Positions 24,827 to 34,072 of a stretch of 64,000 bases of DNA are shown one piece after another; position 1 is the stretch's first letter; each line of letters begins with the position of its first letter. Origin of the DNA: Lachnospira sp. UBA3212. GTDB taxonomy: Bacteria; Bacillota; Clostridia; Lachnospirales; Lachnospiraceae. The notes beneath the pieces are model-generated. The model searched no databases. It saw only the letters and a program-made list of their open reading frames with translations, and had not been told where the DNA came from. The translations under genes were made by a program, and so were the position numbers. Location: contig DEWK01000012.1 in NCBI GenBank assembly GCA_002363615.1, positions 1 through 64,000 on the forward strand, written 5' to 3'.

Positions 24827-26563
24827 ATGATATTTGAAATTAAGAATGGACAGTTTGTAAAGGATGGAAAGGAGATTAAAATTATCTCCGGAGCCGTACA
24901 TTATTTTCGTAATATGCCAGATACTTGGGAGGATATTTTTGACAAGATGCTGGCCTTAGGTTGCAATTGTGTGGAAACCTATTGCGCCTGGAATATGCAC
25001 GAAAAGCAGGTGGGAGTCTATGATTTTACCGGGATTTTGGACCTGTCGGCCTTTATAAAAAAAGCGGGACAAAAGGGACTTATGGTGATTGTTAGACCGG
25101 GGCCTTATATCTGTGCAGAATGGGAATTTGGAGGTCTTCCCTGGTGGATTTTAAAGGACGAGGAGATTGAGATTCGCTGCATGAATCAGGCCTATATCAA
25201 ACATTTTGATCGTTACTTAGACCGGATTTGTAATATTCTTCGTCCCCACCTTGCTACCAATGGTGGCCCGGTGATTATGGTTCAATGTGAAAATGAATAT
25301 GGTTACTATGGGGACGACAAGGACTATTTAATTCATCTTAGAGATGGCCTTATAAACCGAGGCATTGATGTGCCTTTATTTACTTCCGATGGCTGTTATC
25401 GTCAGTGTCTCCTAGATGGAACGGTGGAGGGAGTTCTTTCTACCTTAAACTTTGGAAGTCAAGTGCAAGAACGCTTTTTGGAACATGACCGCTTATTTCC
25501 GGATGCACCTAAGATGTGTATGGAGATGTGGGATGGTTGGTTTGATGCCTGGGGAGATGACAAACACCATACCACTTCCCCTAAGGAATATGCCAAGGTG
25601 GTAGAGGATATGCTAAAAAAGGGCTCCTTAAACATGTATATGTTTATTGGAGGAACCAACTTTGGCTTTACCTCCGGGGCCAATCATTACGAGAAATTTG
25701 CCCCGGATGTTACCAGCTATGACTATGATGCCCTTTTAAATGAACATGGAGACATAACGGAAAAGTACCTGGAAGTTCGTAAGGTCATTCAAAAATATGT
25801 GGACCATCCACTCCCACAAATCCCAGATAACCGGCCGGTAACTTCCTATGGAAAGGTAAAATTAAATCAAAGTTTGGATTTCTTTGATGCCCTTACGATG
25901 CTTTCGGAGCCGGTAGAAACCGAGGTTCCACAGCCGATGGAATACTATAGCCATGGCTATGGTTATATCGCTTACCAAACCAGATTAAATCGGGATTACA
26001 AGGAGGCAGAACTTTCCTTTGAATCCTTGGGAGATCGGGCTCAAATCTATATTAATCGAGAACTGGTGGATCTTTTATACATCAATGATTCCCTAAAAAC
26101 CAGGATTACCGCTAAGGATGGAGATATTTTAACCGTCCTGGTAGAAAACATGGGACGTTGTAATTTTGGCAGCAAGATGATGCGGAAAAAGGGAATCGTC
26201 GGTCGCTGCCTTTTAGACGGAAAAATTCATTTTCATTGGAAGGCCTGGTCCCTTCCTATGGATCATTTACAGGGCCTTAGTTTTAAGGAGGGAGATTGCT
26301 CTTCTCCTTCGGCCTTTTATCGGGGAAGTTTTGAGGTATCCCAGCCGATGGATACCTTTTTAGACTTTTCTAATTTCAAAAAGGGTTTTGTCACCATAAA
26401 TGGGTTTAATCTGGGAAGATATTGGGAAATCGGCCCACAAAAGACTCTTTACGTCCCTAAATCCGTTCTGAAGATGGGAAGTAATGACATAATCCTTTTT
26501 GAATCAGACGGACGCAAGGGGGAGGCCAGCCTTTCCTTCACGGACCATCACATACTTGGATAA
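24827..26563 (+). CDS. Beta-galactosidase, glycoside hydrolase family 35
   Basis: The 578-residue enzyme starts with the GH35 TIM barrel (ISGAVHYFRNMPDTWEDIF, WNMHEKQVGVYDF, RPGPYICAEWEFGGLPWW), has the acid/base Glu157 in CENEYGYYG and the nucleophile Glu233 in MEMWDGWFDAWG, and ends with beta-sandwich domains carrying NGFNLGRYWEIGPQKTLYVP. No signal peptide is present, so it works in the cytoplasm on imported galactosides. ATG 24827 is preferred over GTG 24821 because of the spacing from TAGG. It heads a run of closely spaced genes, but their link to sugar use is not evident. Confidence 0.93.
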   Translation: MIFEIKNGQFVKDGKEIKIISGAVHYFRNMPDTWEDIFDKMLALGCNCVETYCAWNMHEKQVGVYDFTGILDLSAFIKKAGQKGLMVIVRPGPYICAEWEFGGLPWWILKDEEIEIRCMNQAYIKHFDRYLDRICNILRPHLATNGGPVIMVQCENEYGYYGDDKDYLIHLRDGLINRGIDVPLFTSDGCYRQCLLDGTVEGVLSTLNFGSQVQERFLEHDRLFPDAPKMCMEMWDGWFDAWGDDKHHTTSPKEYAKVVEDMLKKGSLNMYMFIGGTNFGFTSGANHYEKFAPDVTSYDYDALLNEHGDITEKYLEVRKVIQKYVDHPLPQIPDNRPVTSYGKVKLNQSLDFFDALTMLSEPVETEVPQPMEYYSHGYGYIAYQTRLNRDYKEAELSFESLGDRAQIYINRELVDLLYINDSLKTRITAKDGDILTVLVENMGRCNFGSKMMRKKGIVGRCLLDGKIHFHWKAWSLPMDHLQGLSFKEGDCSSPSAFYRGSFEVSQPMDTFLDFSNFKKGFVTINGFNLGRYWEIGPQKTLYVPKSVLKMGSNDIILFESDGRKGEASLSFTDHHILG

Positions 26564-26578
26564 ACAAAGGAGAAGACC

Positions 26579-27397
26579 ATGCCAAAGAAAAAAATAATTC
26601 TTAGAATCCTATGCCTACTTGTAGTTCTTGGAGCAATCTTTATTCTTGCGATCAAACTGCTTCCAAAAAAGAACCAGGGGGTTAACAAGAAAGAGACTTC
26701 AAACCCATACAACAAAGCCACGGTTGACTATATCAATGACCTTGCTTCTTATCATGTTTACGGGGATGACAAGGGTTATTACTTGGATTACGATTCTATG
26801 ATTGAAAGCGATTTCTACCAAGGCCTAAAATCTGAAAAGCCGTTTGAAATCACCAAGGAACAGTACCAAAAAATTCTTTCCATCGACTATGACAAGTCAG
26901 AGGCCATAAAAGAGGGGGAGGATTCCTTTGAATCTCTCTTTGTTACAGATAAGGATGGCAAGCAAATCTGTTATGCCAAAAGTAATGAGGAGCTTACCAA
27001 ACTCCTGCACACCTATGCTTACGATTACCTGACCAAACACTTAAGCTTTGATCTTGCCCTTTCTGCCAACCTGGAATACACCTGGCTTTCCGGCAGTGAG
27101 GCCGTGGGCACTAAGGCCAAGGATGGTGTTAATCCAGAGGGCCTCCCAAAAGAACTGGCAAGCTATTATAAAAAATATGATTCCCTTACCTTCCTTGGGG
27201 GCAGCTTTTATTCTTATGAAAAAGCAGAAGAAGTAAGCGCCAAAGACCCAAGTGGTAATTTTATTTTCGGTGAAGGAAAGGACGGCCAGTGGATGGCAGT
27301 TACGAAAGAAGACCAGGTAGTCTACCAAGATGGAAATAGGACCTATGATAGCTTGGCTGCTATGTTGGCAGATATTTTAAAGGACTGTATGGGGTAA
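26579..27397 (+). CDS. Membrane-anchored protein with a possible SUKH-like C-terminal domain
   Basis: The 272-residue protein has a basic N-terminus (PKKK), one membrane helix (about 7-27) and an extracytoplasmic or cytoplasmic body, topology uncertain. The last 80 residues (from PKELASYYKKYDSLTFLGG through NFIFGEGKDGQWMAVTKED to the helical end) follow the order of elements in SMI1/KNR4 (SUKH) domains. This is a pattern impression, not a demonstrated homology. AAAGGAGAAG precedes ATG 26579. It lies 15 bases after the GH35 gene and 18 before the helicase gene, so it is probably co-transcribed with them. Confidence 0.5.
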   Translation: MPKKKIILRILCLLVVLGAIFILAIKLLPKKNQGVNKKETSNPYNKATVDYINDLASYHVYGDDKGYYLDYDSMIESDFYQGLKSEKPFEITKEQYQKILSIDYDKSEAIKEGEDSFESLFVTDKDGKQICYAKSNEELTKLLHTYAYDYLTKHLSFDLALSANLEYTWLSGSEAVGTKAKDGVNPEGLPKELASYYKKYDSLTFLGGSFYSYEKAEEVSAKDPSGNFIFGEGKDGQWMAVTKEDQVVYQDGNRTYDSLAAMLADILKDCMG

Positions 27398-27415
27398 AAA
27401 GGAGTTGGTATTTTC

Positions 27416-30400
27416 ATGAAAAAAATACAGGATGAAATGAAAGCAGGACTTACCACGGCCTTTCTGGATTATAAAACGGAATCCAATTTGGCGCTTCGAC
27501 CAAGATTGTTATCGAATAATCATGAGAAGGGAAGTAAGGTTTTATCGGAACTTGAAACTGAACTAAGCAGATGCGATGAGTTTGCAATCTCTGTTGCATT
27601 TATTACCAGAGGGGGAATTACCCCTCTTCTTCAGGCCTTAAAAGACCTGGAAAAAAGAGGAGTAAAGGGAAGAATCCTCACCACAGATTATGAGACCTTT
27701 ACAGACCCTTATACACTTGATAAGCTTGCCGCTTTAAAAAATATTGATCTTAGGATGTACCTGGTAAATGAGGATGCTAAGGATGGTTTCCATACCAAGG
27801 GATATATTTTTCGTCAGGAAGAAAGCTATCGAATTATTATCGGCAGTTCTAATTTAACCGGTAAGGCTCTTACGGTTAATGCCGAGTGGAATACTAAAAT
27901 CATTTCCACCGGTCAGGGAGAAATGGCAAGAGAGATTTTAGGAGAGTTTGAAGGCCTTTGGAGTCATCCGCAAACAAAAGTCTATGAGGAAGTAAGGGAA
28001 GAATATAAGGCTCGTTACAATCATCTTTTAGAATTAAAAAAAGAGGAAAAAGAAATTGTAAGACGCCAGAGAGAGATTGCAAGACAAGAGGAAGTTGTAA
28101 ATCTTGAGGCATTTAAATTAAAACCCAATCGAATGCAGTTGGAGTTTATTCATAACCTGCAAAAGCTGGTGGAAAAGGGAGAAAGCAGGGCTCTCTTGCT
28201 TAGTTCCACCGGTACCGGTAAAACTTATGCGTCTGCCTTTGCCTTACGAGAAATTTTATTAAATAAAAATAATTCCAGAGCGCTTTTTCTGGTACACCGG
28301 GAACAGATTGCCAAGCAGGCATTAAAAAGTTATAAAAAAATATTTGGTGCAACCAAAAGTTTAGGTTTATTATCCGGAACGGTAAAGGACAAAGAAGAGA
28401 ATATGAAGGCGGATATTTTATTTGCCACAGTTCAAACCATGTCAAAACCGGAGTACTATGAGCAAGTCAATCCGAAGGATTTTTCCGTGATTGTACTTGA
28501 TGAAGCACATCATAGTGCGGGTTCTTCTTATCAAAGATTGATGGATTATTTTCAGCCGGAACTTTGGCTTGGTATGACAGCCAGCCCGGACCGAATGGAC
28601 GGCTTTGATTTATATGAATTGTTTGACCATAACATAGCCTGTGAAATTCGCCTTCAGGAAGCTATGGAAGAAAACCTTTTATGCCCCTTTCATTATTTTG
28701 GAATTACAGATATTGAAATTGATGGATATCTTTCAAGTGACGAGGATGATATAAATAAGCTTCGCAGTTTTAATTATTTAACCGCAGACAAACGGGTGGA
28801 TTATATTTTAAATCAGGCTAAGTATTACGGCTACAGTGGTGACCGAGTAAAAGGATTGATTTTTGTTAGTCGCCGTGAGGTAGCCAAAGAACTTTCAAAA
28901 AAATTTAATGAAAGAGGTTTAAAAACTGCCGTGCTTACCGGAGAAGATTCCATGGACGATCGAGAATCCTGCATCAATCAACTGACCAAAGATGAGATAA
29001 AAGATGGAGACTATTTAGATTATCTTTTGACAGTGGATATTTTTAATGAGGGTGTGGATATTCCTGAAATCAATCAGGTGATTATGCTTCGTCCCACAGA
29101 ATCTCCTATTGTATTTGTTCAACAGTTAGGACGAGGTCTTCGTAAATATGGTGAAAAAGAATTTGTAGTAATTCTTGATTTCATTGGAAATTATAAAAAT
29201 AATTTTATGATTCCCATTGCTCTATCCGGAGACCGAACCTATAACAAGGATAATATCCGCCGCTATATTACAGAGGGTGAAAAAATCATTCCCGGAATGT
29301 CCACCATTCATTTTGATGAGATTTCTAAAAAGAGGATTTTTGAAGCTATCGATTCAGCAAATTTCAGTGATATTAAATTATTAAAAGAAAACTACCAGAG
29401 GTTGAAATTTAAATTAGGACGAATTCCAAAACTTATGGATTTTGACCGATATGGAGAAATGGACGTATGTCGAATCTTTGATAATGGCTCCCTTGGGTCT
29501 TATTATAAGTTCCTTGTGAAATATGAAAAGGACTATAAGGTTAGACTTTCCCCAAGGGAAGAAAAAGTAGTGGAATTTATTTCTAAAAAATTTGCAAATG
29601 GAAAGCGAATTCATGAATTGGAACTCTTATATAGGCTCCTTAATTACGAGAAAAATGTTCTTTCTAGCCTTTGTCAGATATTGGAAAATAAATACCAAAA
29701 GACTTGTTCGAATAATCAGTTAAAAAATCTCGTTAATGTAATGACCAATGAATTTTCTTCAGGTTCCGGAAAGAAGACCTATGATGCTTGTGTCTTTATT
29801 GAAAAATCTCAAGGGGATGATTATCAAATTAGCCGGTCTTTTCAGGAGATGTTAAAAAATAAGGATTTTTATGAAATCGTAAAAGAACTTTTAGAATTTG
29901 GAAGATCCAGATATAAGAGAGACTATTCAAACAATTATCAGGACACAAATCTGGTGCTTTATCAAAAATATACATATGAGGACGCTTGTAGGCTTTTAAA
30001 TTGGGAACACAATGAGGTGCCTTTAAATATTGGGGGATATAAATTTGATAAAACAACAAAAACATTCCCAGTGTTTATTAATTATGATAAGGCAGAGGAT
30101 ATACAGGATACGATTAAGTATGAAGATCATTTTACGTCTACCAGTTCTTTGATTGCAATATCAAAACAAAGCCGAACGGTAGAGTCAGAGGATGTACAAA
30201 ACTTCTTACATGCTGGAGAGCGTGGAATTTCTGTGGAACTTTTTGTTAGAAAGAATAAAGATGATAAAATCTCGAAAGAATTTTATTATCTTGGTCGAAT
30301 GAAAGCTACCGGAAGAACCCATCAATTTGTTATGGCAAATACAGATAAGACCGCGGTGGAAATCGAGTGGAAGTTAGATACTCCGGTAAGAGAAGACCTT

Positions 30401-30424
30401 TATGAGTACATTGTAAATGGATAA
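27416..30424 (+). CDS. PLD-nuclease-like / superfamily 2 helicase / DUF3427 protein
   Basis: The 1002-residue protein has a phospholipase-D-type nuclease domain (about 30-200) with FHTKGYIF (His126) and IIGSSNLTG, then a superfamily 2 helicase core with Walker A STGTGKT (about 264-270), DEAH at 362-365, MTASP and motif VI QQLGRGLRKYGE, then a long C-terminal region with the DUF3427 pattern. Such proteins are found scattered in bacteria, often beside a MutT-like gene, and have been suggested to act in DNA repair or defence; no function is settled. Only one HxK copy is visible, so an active nuclease would need a dimer. It is 19 bases before the NUDIX gene. Confidence 0.87.
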   Translation: MKKIQDEMKAGLTTAFLDYKTESNLALRPRLLSNNHEKGSKVLSELETELSRCDEFAISVAFITRGGITPLLQALKDLEKRGVKGRILTTDYETFTDPYTLDKLAALKNIDLRMYLVNEDAKDGFHTKGYIFRQEESYRIIIGSSNLTGKALTVNAEWNTKIISTGQGEMAREILGEFEGLWSHPQTKVYEEVREEYKARYNHLLELKKEEKEIVRRQREIARQEEVVNLEAFKLKPNRMQLEFIHNLQKLVEKGESRALLLSSTGTGKTYASAFALREILLNKNNSRALFLVHREQIAKQALKSYKKIFGATKSLGLLSGTVKDKEENMKADILFATVQTMSKPEYYEQVNPKDFSVIVLDEAHHSAGSSYQRLMDYFQPELWLGMTASPDRMDGFDLYELFDHNIACEIRLQEAMEENLLCPFHYFGITDIEIDGYLSSDEDDINKLRSFNYLTADKRVDYILNQAKYYGYSGDRVKGLIFVSRREVAKELSKKFNERGLKTAVLTGEDSMDDRESCINQLTKDEIKDGDYLDYLLTVDIFNEGVDIPEINQVIMLRPTESPIVFVQQLGRGLRKYGEKEFVVILDFIGNYKNNFMIPIALSGDRTYNKDNIRRYITEGEKIIPGMSTIHFDEISKKRIFEAIDSANFSDIKLLKENYQRLKFKLGRIPKLMDFDRYGEMDVCRIFDNGSLGSYYKFLVKYEKDYKVRLSPREEKVVEFISKKFANGKRIHELELLYRLLNYEKNVLSSLCQILENKYQKTCSNNQLKNLVNVMTNEFSSGSGKKTYDACVFIEKSQGDDYQISRSFQEMLKNKDFYEIVKELLEFGRSRYKRDYSNNYQDTNLVLYQKYTYEDACRLLNWEHNEVPLNIGGYKFDKTTKTFPVFINYDKAEDIQDTIKYEDHFTSTSSLIAISKQSRTVESEDVQNFLHAGERGISVELFVRKNKDDKISKEFYYLGRMKATGRTHQFVMANTDKTAVEIEWKLDTPVREDLYEYIVNG

Positions 30425-30442
30425 GTATAAAAGGAATCACAT

Positions 30443-30835
30443 ATGAAACAAATCGAAGTTGTTGCTGCAGTAATTAAAAAAGACAATCAAATTTTTGCCA
30501 CTCAGAGAGGTTATGGAGACTTTAAGGATGGCTGGGAATTTCCGGGAGGAAAGATAGAAGCAGGGGAAAGTCCTAAGGAGGCCCTGATTCGGGAAATCAT
30601 GGAAGAACTGGATGCCATGGTAGAAGTGGGAGATTTGATTTTAACCGTGGAATATGACTATCCGGATTTTCATCTGACCATGCACTGTTACTGGTGTAAG
30701 TTACTCTCCAGGGAAGTGAAACTCTTAGAACATGAGGCGGCTAAGTGGCTTCCGGTAGATGAGAATCTCCTGGGGGCCGTGGATTGGTTGCCGGCAGATT
30801 TAGATGTGATTAAAACCCTAATGGACCAAAGATAA
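30443..30835 (+). CDS. MutT-like NUDIX hydrolase
   Basis: The 130-residue protein contains EFPGGKIEAGE and a NUDIX box starting at Gly36 (G36, E42, R50-E51, E54-E55) in which the last Gly is Asp57. This is the pattern of (deoxy)nucleoside triphosphate pyrophosphohydrolases that clean 8-oxo-dGTP or related nucleotides. It follows the helicase gene by 18 bases and precedes the propeller-like gene by 1 base. Pairing with the DUF3427 helicase suggests a shared task in nucleic-acid damage, but that is inferred. Confidence 0.88.
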   Translation: MKQIEVVAAVIKKDNQIFATQRGYGDFKDGWEFPGGKIEAGESPKEALIREIMEELDAMVEVGDLILTVEYDYPDFHLTMHCYWCKLLSREVKLLEHEAAKWLPVDENLLGAVDWLPADLDVIKTLMDQR

Positions 30836-30836
30836 T

Positions 30837-31862
30837 ATGTTTAAAAAAAATAAATTTAATCCGTATAGTAAAAAAAATTGGGAGAAGCTAAAAGAGGATC
30901 TTGTATATTTAAGAACCCCTGGGTATCAGAAGAATTTTAAACACAAGGAAATTCTTTTAGAAGATGGGCCGACCCTTTATTTACCTGGGCTGGACGAAAC
31001 AAGGATTGTTTTAGAGGATGGAAGGGAAGAAGCCTCTAAAGACATGGTGCCTCAGTCCATTGCCTTTGCAAAAAATAATATTTTTATTGGGGCCTACTGC
31101 CATACAAAAAAATATAATTCCATTCTTTTTCTTTTAAACAAGGAGGATGGGAGACATTGTAAGACCATTTGCCTCCCCAACAAATGCCATGTGGGCGGCA
31201 TGTCTTATGATGAAAAAAGAGACCTTCTTTGGGTTTGTAATTCCGGCACCAACAAGTTAGAAGGTTATCCTATTAAGGATTTGGAGGAGGGAAAAATCAG
31301 TTCTCAGCGGGTGCTTAAGATTTCGGTTCCCAAGGAAAGAAAGGCAAGTTACCTTTTGTTTAGTGGGGAGGAAGTTTGGATTGGGAGCTTTCATCCCCTT
31401 GCTTATGAGCGAGCCTACCGGTATAAGATTATTTGCAAGGATCAGGGTCTTGACCTTAAGGAGACCGGGGACTTTGTGGTAACGCCACCAAAGACACAGG
31501 GGATGGAGATTTATCATTTTCGTGGAAGAGAGTATTTTTTATTTTCCTGTTCCCATGGTCGATTAAAAAAATCGTCCCTGTATTTATGTGAAAGCGGTGC
31601 TTTGAAAAAAATAAAAGACAAGCCGGGAAGGCGGATGGAGGAACATAGGGGCATTCGTCTTTTTGTTATGCCGGAAATGATGGAAGGCCTTGCTGTTTGT
31701 GGGGATATGCTCTATGTGACCTATGAATCCGGAGCGAATTTTTATCATGGTTTTTCAGAGGGAAAAAAATTGGCGAAAGCCAGTGCTTGTCCCAGTGCCT
31801 GTGATCGCATTTGCAGATATGATTTGAAGAAATTACTGGGAATAGAAGATGACGGATTCTGA
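30837..31862 (+). CDS. Predicted beta-propeller protein, function unknown
   Basis: The 341-residue cytoplasmic protein has repeated short beta-strand blocks typical of YncE-like propellers, for example SIAFAKNNIFIGAY, HVGGMSYDEKRDLLWVCNSG, YLLFSGEEVWIGSF and GLAVCGDMLYVTYESGA. It has many lysines at the start, no signal peptide and a cysteine-rich end (ACPSACDRICRYD). I do not know its function. The start is one base after the NUDIX stop, so translation is probably coupled. Confidence 0.6.
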   Translation: MFKKNKFNPYSKKNWEKLKEDLVYLRTPGYQKNFKHKEILLEDGPTLYLPGLDETRIVLEDGREEASKDMVPQSIAFAKNNIFIGAYCHTKKYNSILFLLNKEDGRHCKTICLPNKCHVGGMSYDEKRDLLWVCNSGTNKLEGYPIKDLEEGKISSQRVLKISVPKERKASYLLFSGEEVWIGSFHPLAYERAYRYKIICKDQGLDLKETGDFVVTPPKTQGMEIYHFRGREYFLFSCSHGRLKKSSLYLCESGALKKIKDKPGRRMEEHRGIRLFVMPEMMEGLAVCGDMLYVTYESGANFYHGFSEGKKLAKASACPSACDRICRYDLKKLLGIEDDGF

Positions 31863-31868
31863 TTTTCA

Positions 31869-31877
31869 TGGTACAAT
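31869..31877 (+). promoter_or_regulatory. Possible extended -10 for the 31907-34060 unit
   Basis: TGG followed by TACAAT (31872-31877), no convincing -35. It would give a leader of about 20 bases before the small gene. Confidence 0.35.
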
Positions 31878-31906
31878 GAAGAAAATTGATTTTTGGGAGG
31901 TAGCTT

Positions 31907-32053
31907 ATGGCAGATGAGAATAAGAACAAGATTCCGGATGAGTTAGAGGATTTTGTAAAAAAGAATGGTAAGAAGATTATAAAAGAGGGAAAACCTTTGG
32001 TTGAGAAAGCAGTCAAGGAAATTGCTAAGCAAGTGGACAAGAAGAAAAAGTAG
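31907..32053 (+). CDS. 48-residue lysine-rich protein
   Basis: An open frame of 48 codons begins with ATG 31907 after GGGAGG and ends at TAG 32051-32053. About one third of the residues are lysine and the composition is strongly helical (ELEDFVKKNGKKIIKEGKPL, then EKAVKEIAKQVDKKKK). There is no Cys and no membrane segment. It lies 15 bases before the 475-residue gene, so it is probably translated from the same message. I do not recognise it; a nucleic-acid-binding or chaperone-like small protein is possible. Confidence 0.65.
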   Translation: MADENKNKIPDELEDFVKKNGKKIIKEGKPLVEKAVKEIAKQVDKKKK

Positions 32054-32068
32054 CTGGAGGAAGTAACC

Positions 32069-33496
32069 ATGACAAATCAGAATGTATTGGGGAATACAGA
32101 GAAACAGGCAACCTATGCACACATTACACCTTACAGACAGTATACGATTTTTGATGTAAGTGTCGATTTATATCCCAACGATATTGGTGTGGAAGATGTA
32201 TTAAAAAAATCATTTTTACATGTCATTCATTGGTTGAAGAAAAGAATTGGACAGGATGAGATTCAGAAAACCCAGGAATTGCAGTGGTTAAAGGATTATC
32301 CGGAGCCGGAGGATTTTAAGGATTTTTCTTTGGATATGATTTATAATTTCCGAAACCTAGAGGTGATTGATGTTCGTACCTTCTTTATGAAGGAGGAAAA
32401 AAGCTGGGCTTTAAAAATTACTGAGCCGGATAATTTAACTCATTTGAAGAATCGTGATGCCAAGGTGAGCGAAGTTGGTGGAAGATATTACATTACAGAC
32501 ATCGCCCTAAGGGAGTCTGAGAATTGCGTAACTCTTTCTGTGGAGACCAGGTGTAAGGAGCCAAGTGGGAACACAGATCGTGCTACTTCTTTCAGACCAA
32601 GTTTTATTAAGCGTATTTTCTGGGATGATAATATCTCTATGACAGAGGCTGGCTTAAGCAGGGATTTTGCCTATGAAATTTTTTATGATAATACTTCAAG
32701 AAAGCGTGCCAGACCGATTCTTGTGGCAGATGAAACAATGGCGAATCGAGTTCGCAAGGAGTTATTAGAAAATCCAAATCGTCAGCTCCCGGTTCTTCTT
32801 TGCCCTGAGAAGGTTTTGGATTTAAAATTAGACATGCGTCATCACCGTGGCGAGATGCTGATTTATTTGGATGAGATTTACCGTGTGGTTATTGATACCA
32901 TGGCCTATGCTACTGTTGTTGTGGTAAAGGATGAGTGTTTAGATGCTCTCTTCCCGCAAAACGACGGGGATCGTTTAGAGTATTATGATCTTTTAGAGGA
33001 TGATTATTTTATTTATCATTCGAAGTTTAATGCAAAGACGGGTCTTCCGGAATATCCATTTTACTGTTCTTTAGAGAATAACAAAGAGGATATTACGGAC
33101 CGGGAATTTTTAGATATATCTGCTTTTGAAACTATGGTAACCTATGCTCACCGTTATCCGGTGGGACGAATTGGTTTCCAGCATGCAGCCCTCTTCTATC
33201 GGGAGTTGAAGAAGCATTTTTATGCCCAGTCGGATCCTAATGTGATCACACAGGTAGAGTTTGAAAGCATGCAGCATGAGCTGGCAGATTGGAAAGAGAA
33301 ATGCGAAAGTGCTGATTCTCTTGCCAGAGAAAGAGAAAAGCAGTTAAAAGACCTTCAGGGCTTGATTGATGAGAAGTTAAAGAAGGATACCCTTGAGAAG
33401 GAAGCTAGGAAGGAAGCGGAAGACCAGTTTAGAAAAGAGTTGTTGTCTTATAAGGCTAAAATTCATGAATTGGAACACCAGCTTGGTATCTACTAG
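32069..33496 (+). CDS. 475-residue protein of unknown function with a C-terminal coiled coil
   Basis: The protein has no signal peptide or membrane segment. The N-terminal 380 residues alternate beta strands and helices (YTIFDVSVDLYPNDIG, SWALKITEPDN, GRYYITDIALRE, ATVVVVKDECLD) without a motif I know. Residues about 395-475 form a highly charged coiled coil (EFESMQHELADWKEKCESAD onward). TGGAGGAAG precedes ATG 32069. Its neighbours are a small basic protein and an XRE-type regulator, 42 bases downstream. Together they look like a small accessory unit; the role is open. Confidence 0.65.
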   Translation: MTNQNVLGNTEKQATYAHITPYRQYTIFDVSVDLYPNDIGVEDVLKKSFLHVIHWLKKRIGQDEIQKTQELQWLKDYPEPEDFKDFSLDMIYNFRNLEVIDVRTFFMKEEKSWALKITEPDNLTHLKNRDAKVSEVGGRYYITDIALRESENCVTLSVETRCKEPSGNTDRATSFRPSFIKRIFWDDNISMTEAGLSRDFAYEIFYDNTSRKRARPILVADETMANRVRKELLENPNRQLPVLLCPEKVLDLKLDMRHHRGEMLIYLDEIYRVVIDTMAYATVVVVKDECLDALFPQNDGDRLEYYDLLEDDYFIYHSKFNAKTGLPEYPFYCSLENNKEDITDREFLDISAFETMVTYAHRYPVGRIGFQHAALFYRELKKHFYAQSDPNVITQVEFESMQHELADWKEKCESADSLAREREKQLKDLQGLIDEKLKKDTLEKEARKEAEDQFRKELLSYKAKIHELEHQLGIY

Positions 33497-33538
33497 TTCC
33501 CTGTATTGATATTGTACTTGATGGAAGAGGATTTTATT

Positions 33539-34060
33539 ATGGGAAGAGCTTCGACAAAAAAAGATAAGAATGTGTATCAACTTCTTCGGGAGGATTTAGG
33601 ACTTACAAGGGAAAAGGCCAGCGAACTTTTAGAAGTCATTTCCCCAGAAAGAATTGAAAAAATCGAAAGTGAGAAGAGTCAGGCTCATCCGGATGAAATC
33701 CTTGTTATGGCTGAAAAGTACAAGAAACCTAGTTTGAGAAATTATTATTGTACCCACGAATGTCCCATTGGACATCGTCATATGAAGGAAGTAAAGTCCA
33801 AGGACTTAACGGCTATTGTCCTTCGCATGCTGGCTTCCATGAACGCCATGCAAAGATGGCAGGAACGTTTGATTGAGATTGGGGCTGACGGCAGGATTCA
33901 GGATCAGGAAATTCCGGATTTTATTCAGATCCAAGAGGAATTAAATCAGATTTCTGTGATGGTGGAAACTCTTAAACTTTGGGCGGAAGAGAAGCTGGCC
34001 AAGGGTGAGATTAATTTGGAAAAATACCAGATGTACAAAAATTTAAAAAGCGAAGACTAA
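33539..34060 (+). CDS. XRE-like DNA-binding protein with cysteine-containing middle
   Basis: The 173-residue protein has a helix-turn-helix at about residues 10-65 (NVYQLLREDLGLTREKASEL, then ISPERIEKIESEKSQAHPDEI), then a short conserved-looking block NYYCTHECPIGHRHM that could bind a metal or redox partner, and a long helical C-terminal part (LTAIVLRMLASMNAMQRWQE). GGAAGAGG precedes ATG 33539; an in-frame ATG further upstream has no binding site. This layout is common in clostridial regulators of unknown target. It ends the 31907-34060 unit. Confidence 0.75.
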   Translation: MGRASTKKDKNVYQLLREDLGLTREKASELLEVISPERIEKIESEKSQAHPDEILVMAEKYKKPSLRNYYCTHECPIGHRHMKEVKSKDLTAIVLRMLASMNAMQRWQERLIEIGADGRIQDQEIPDFIQIQEELNQISVMVETLKLWAEEKLAKGEINLEKYQMYKNLKSED

Positions 34061-34072
34061 GTGATATGTACC

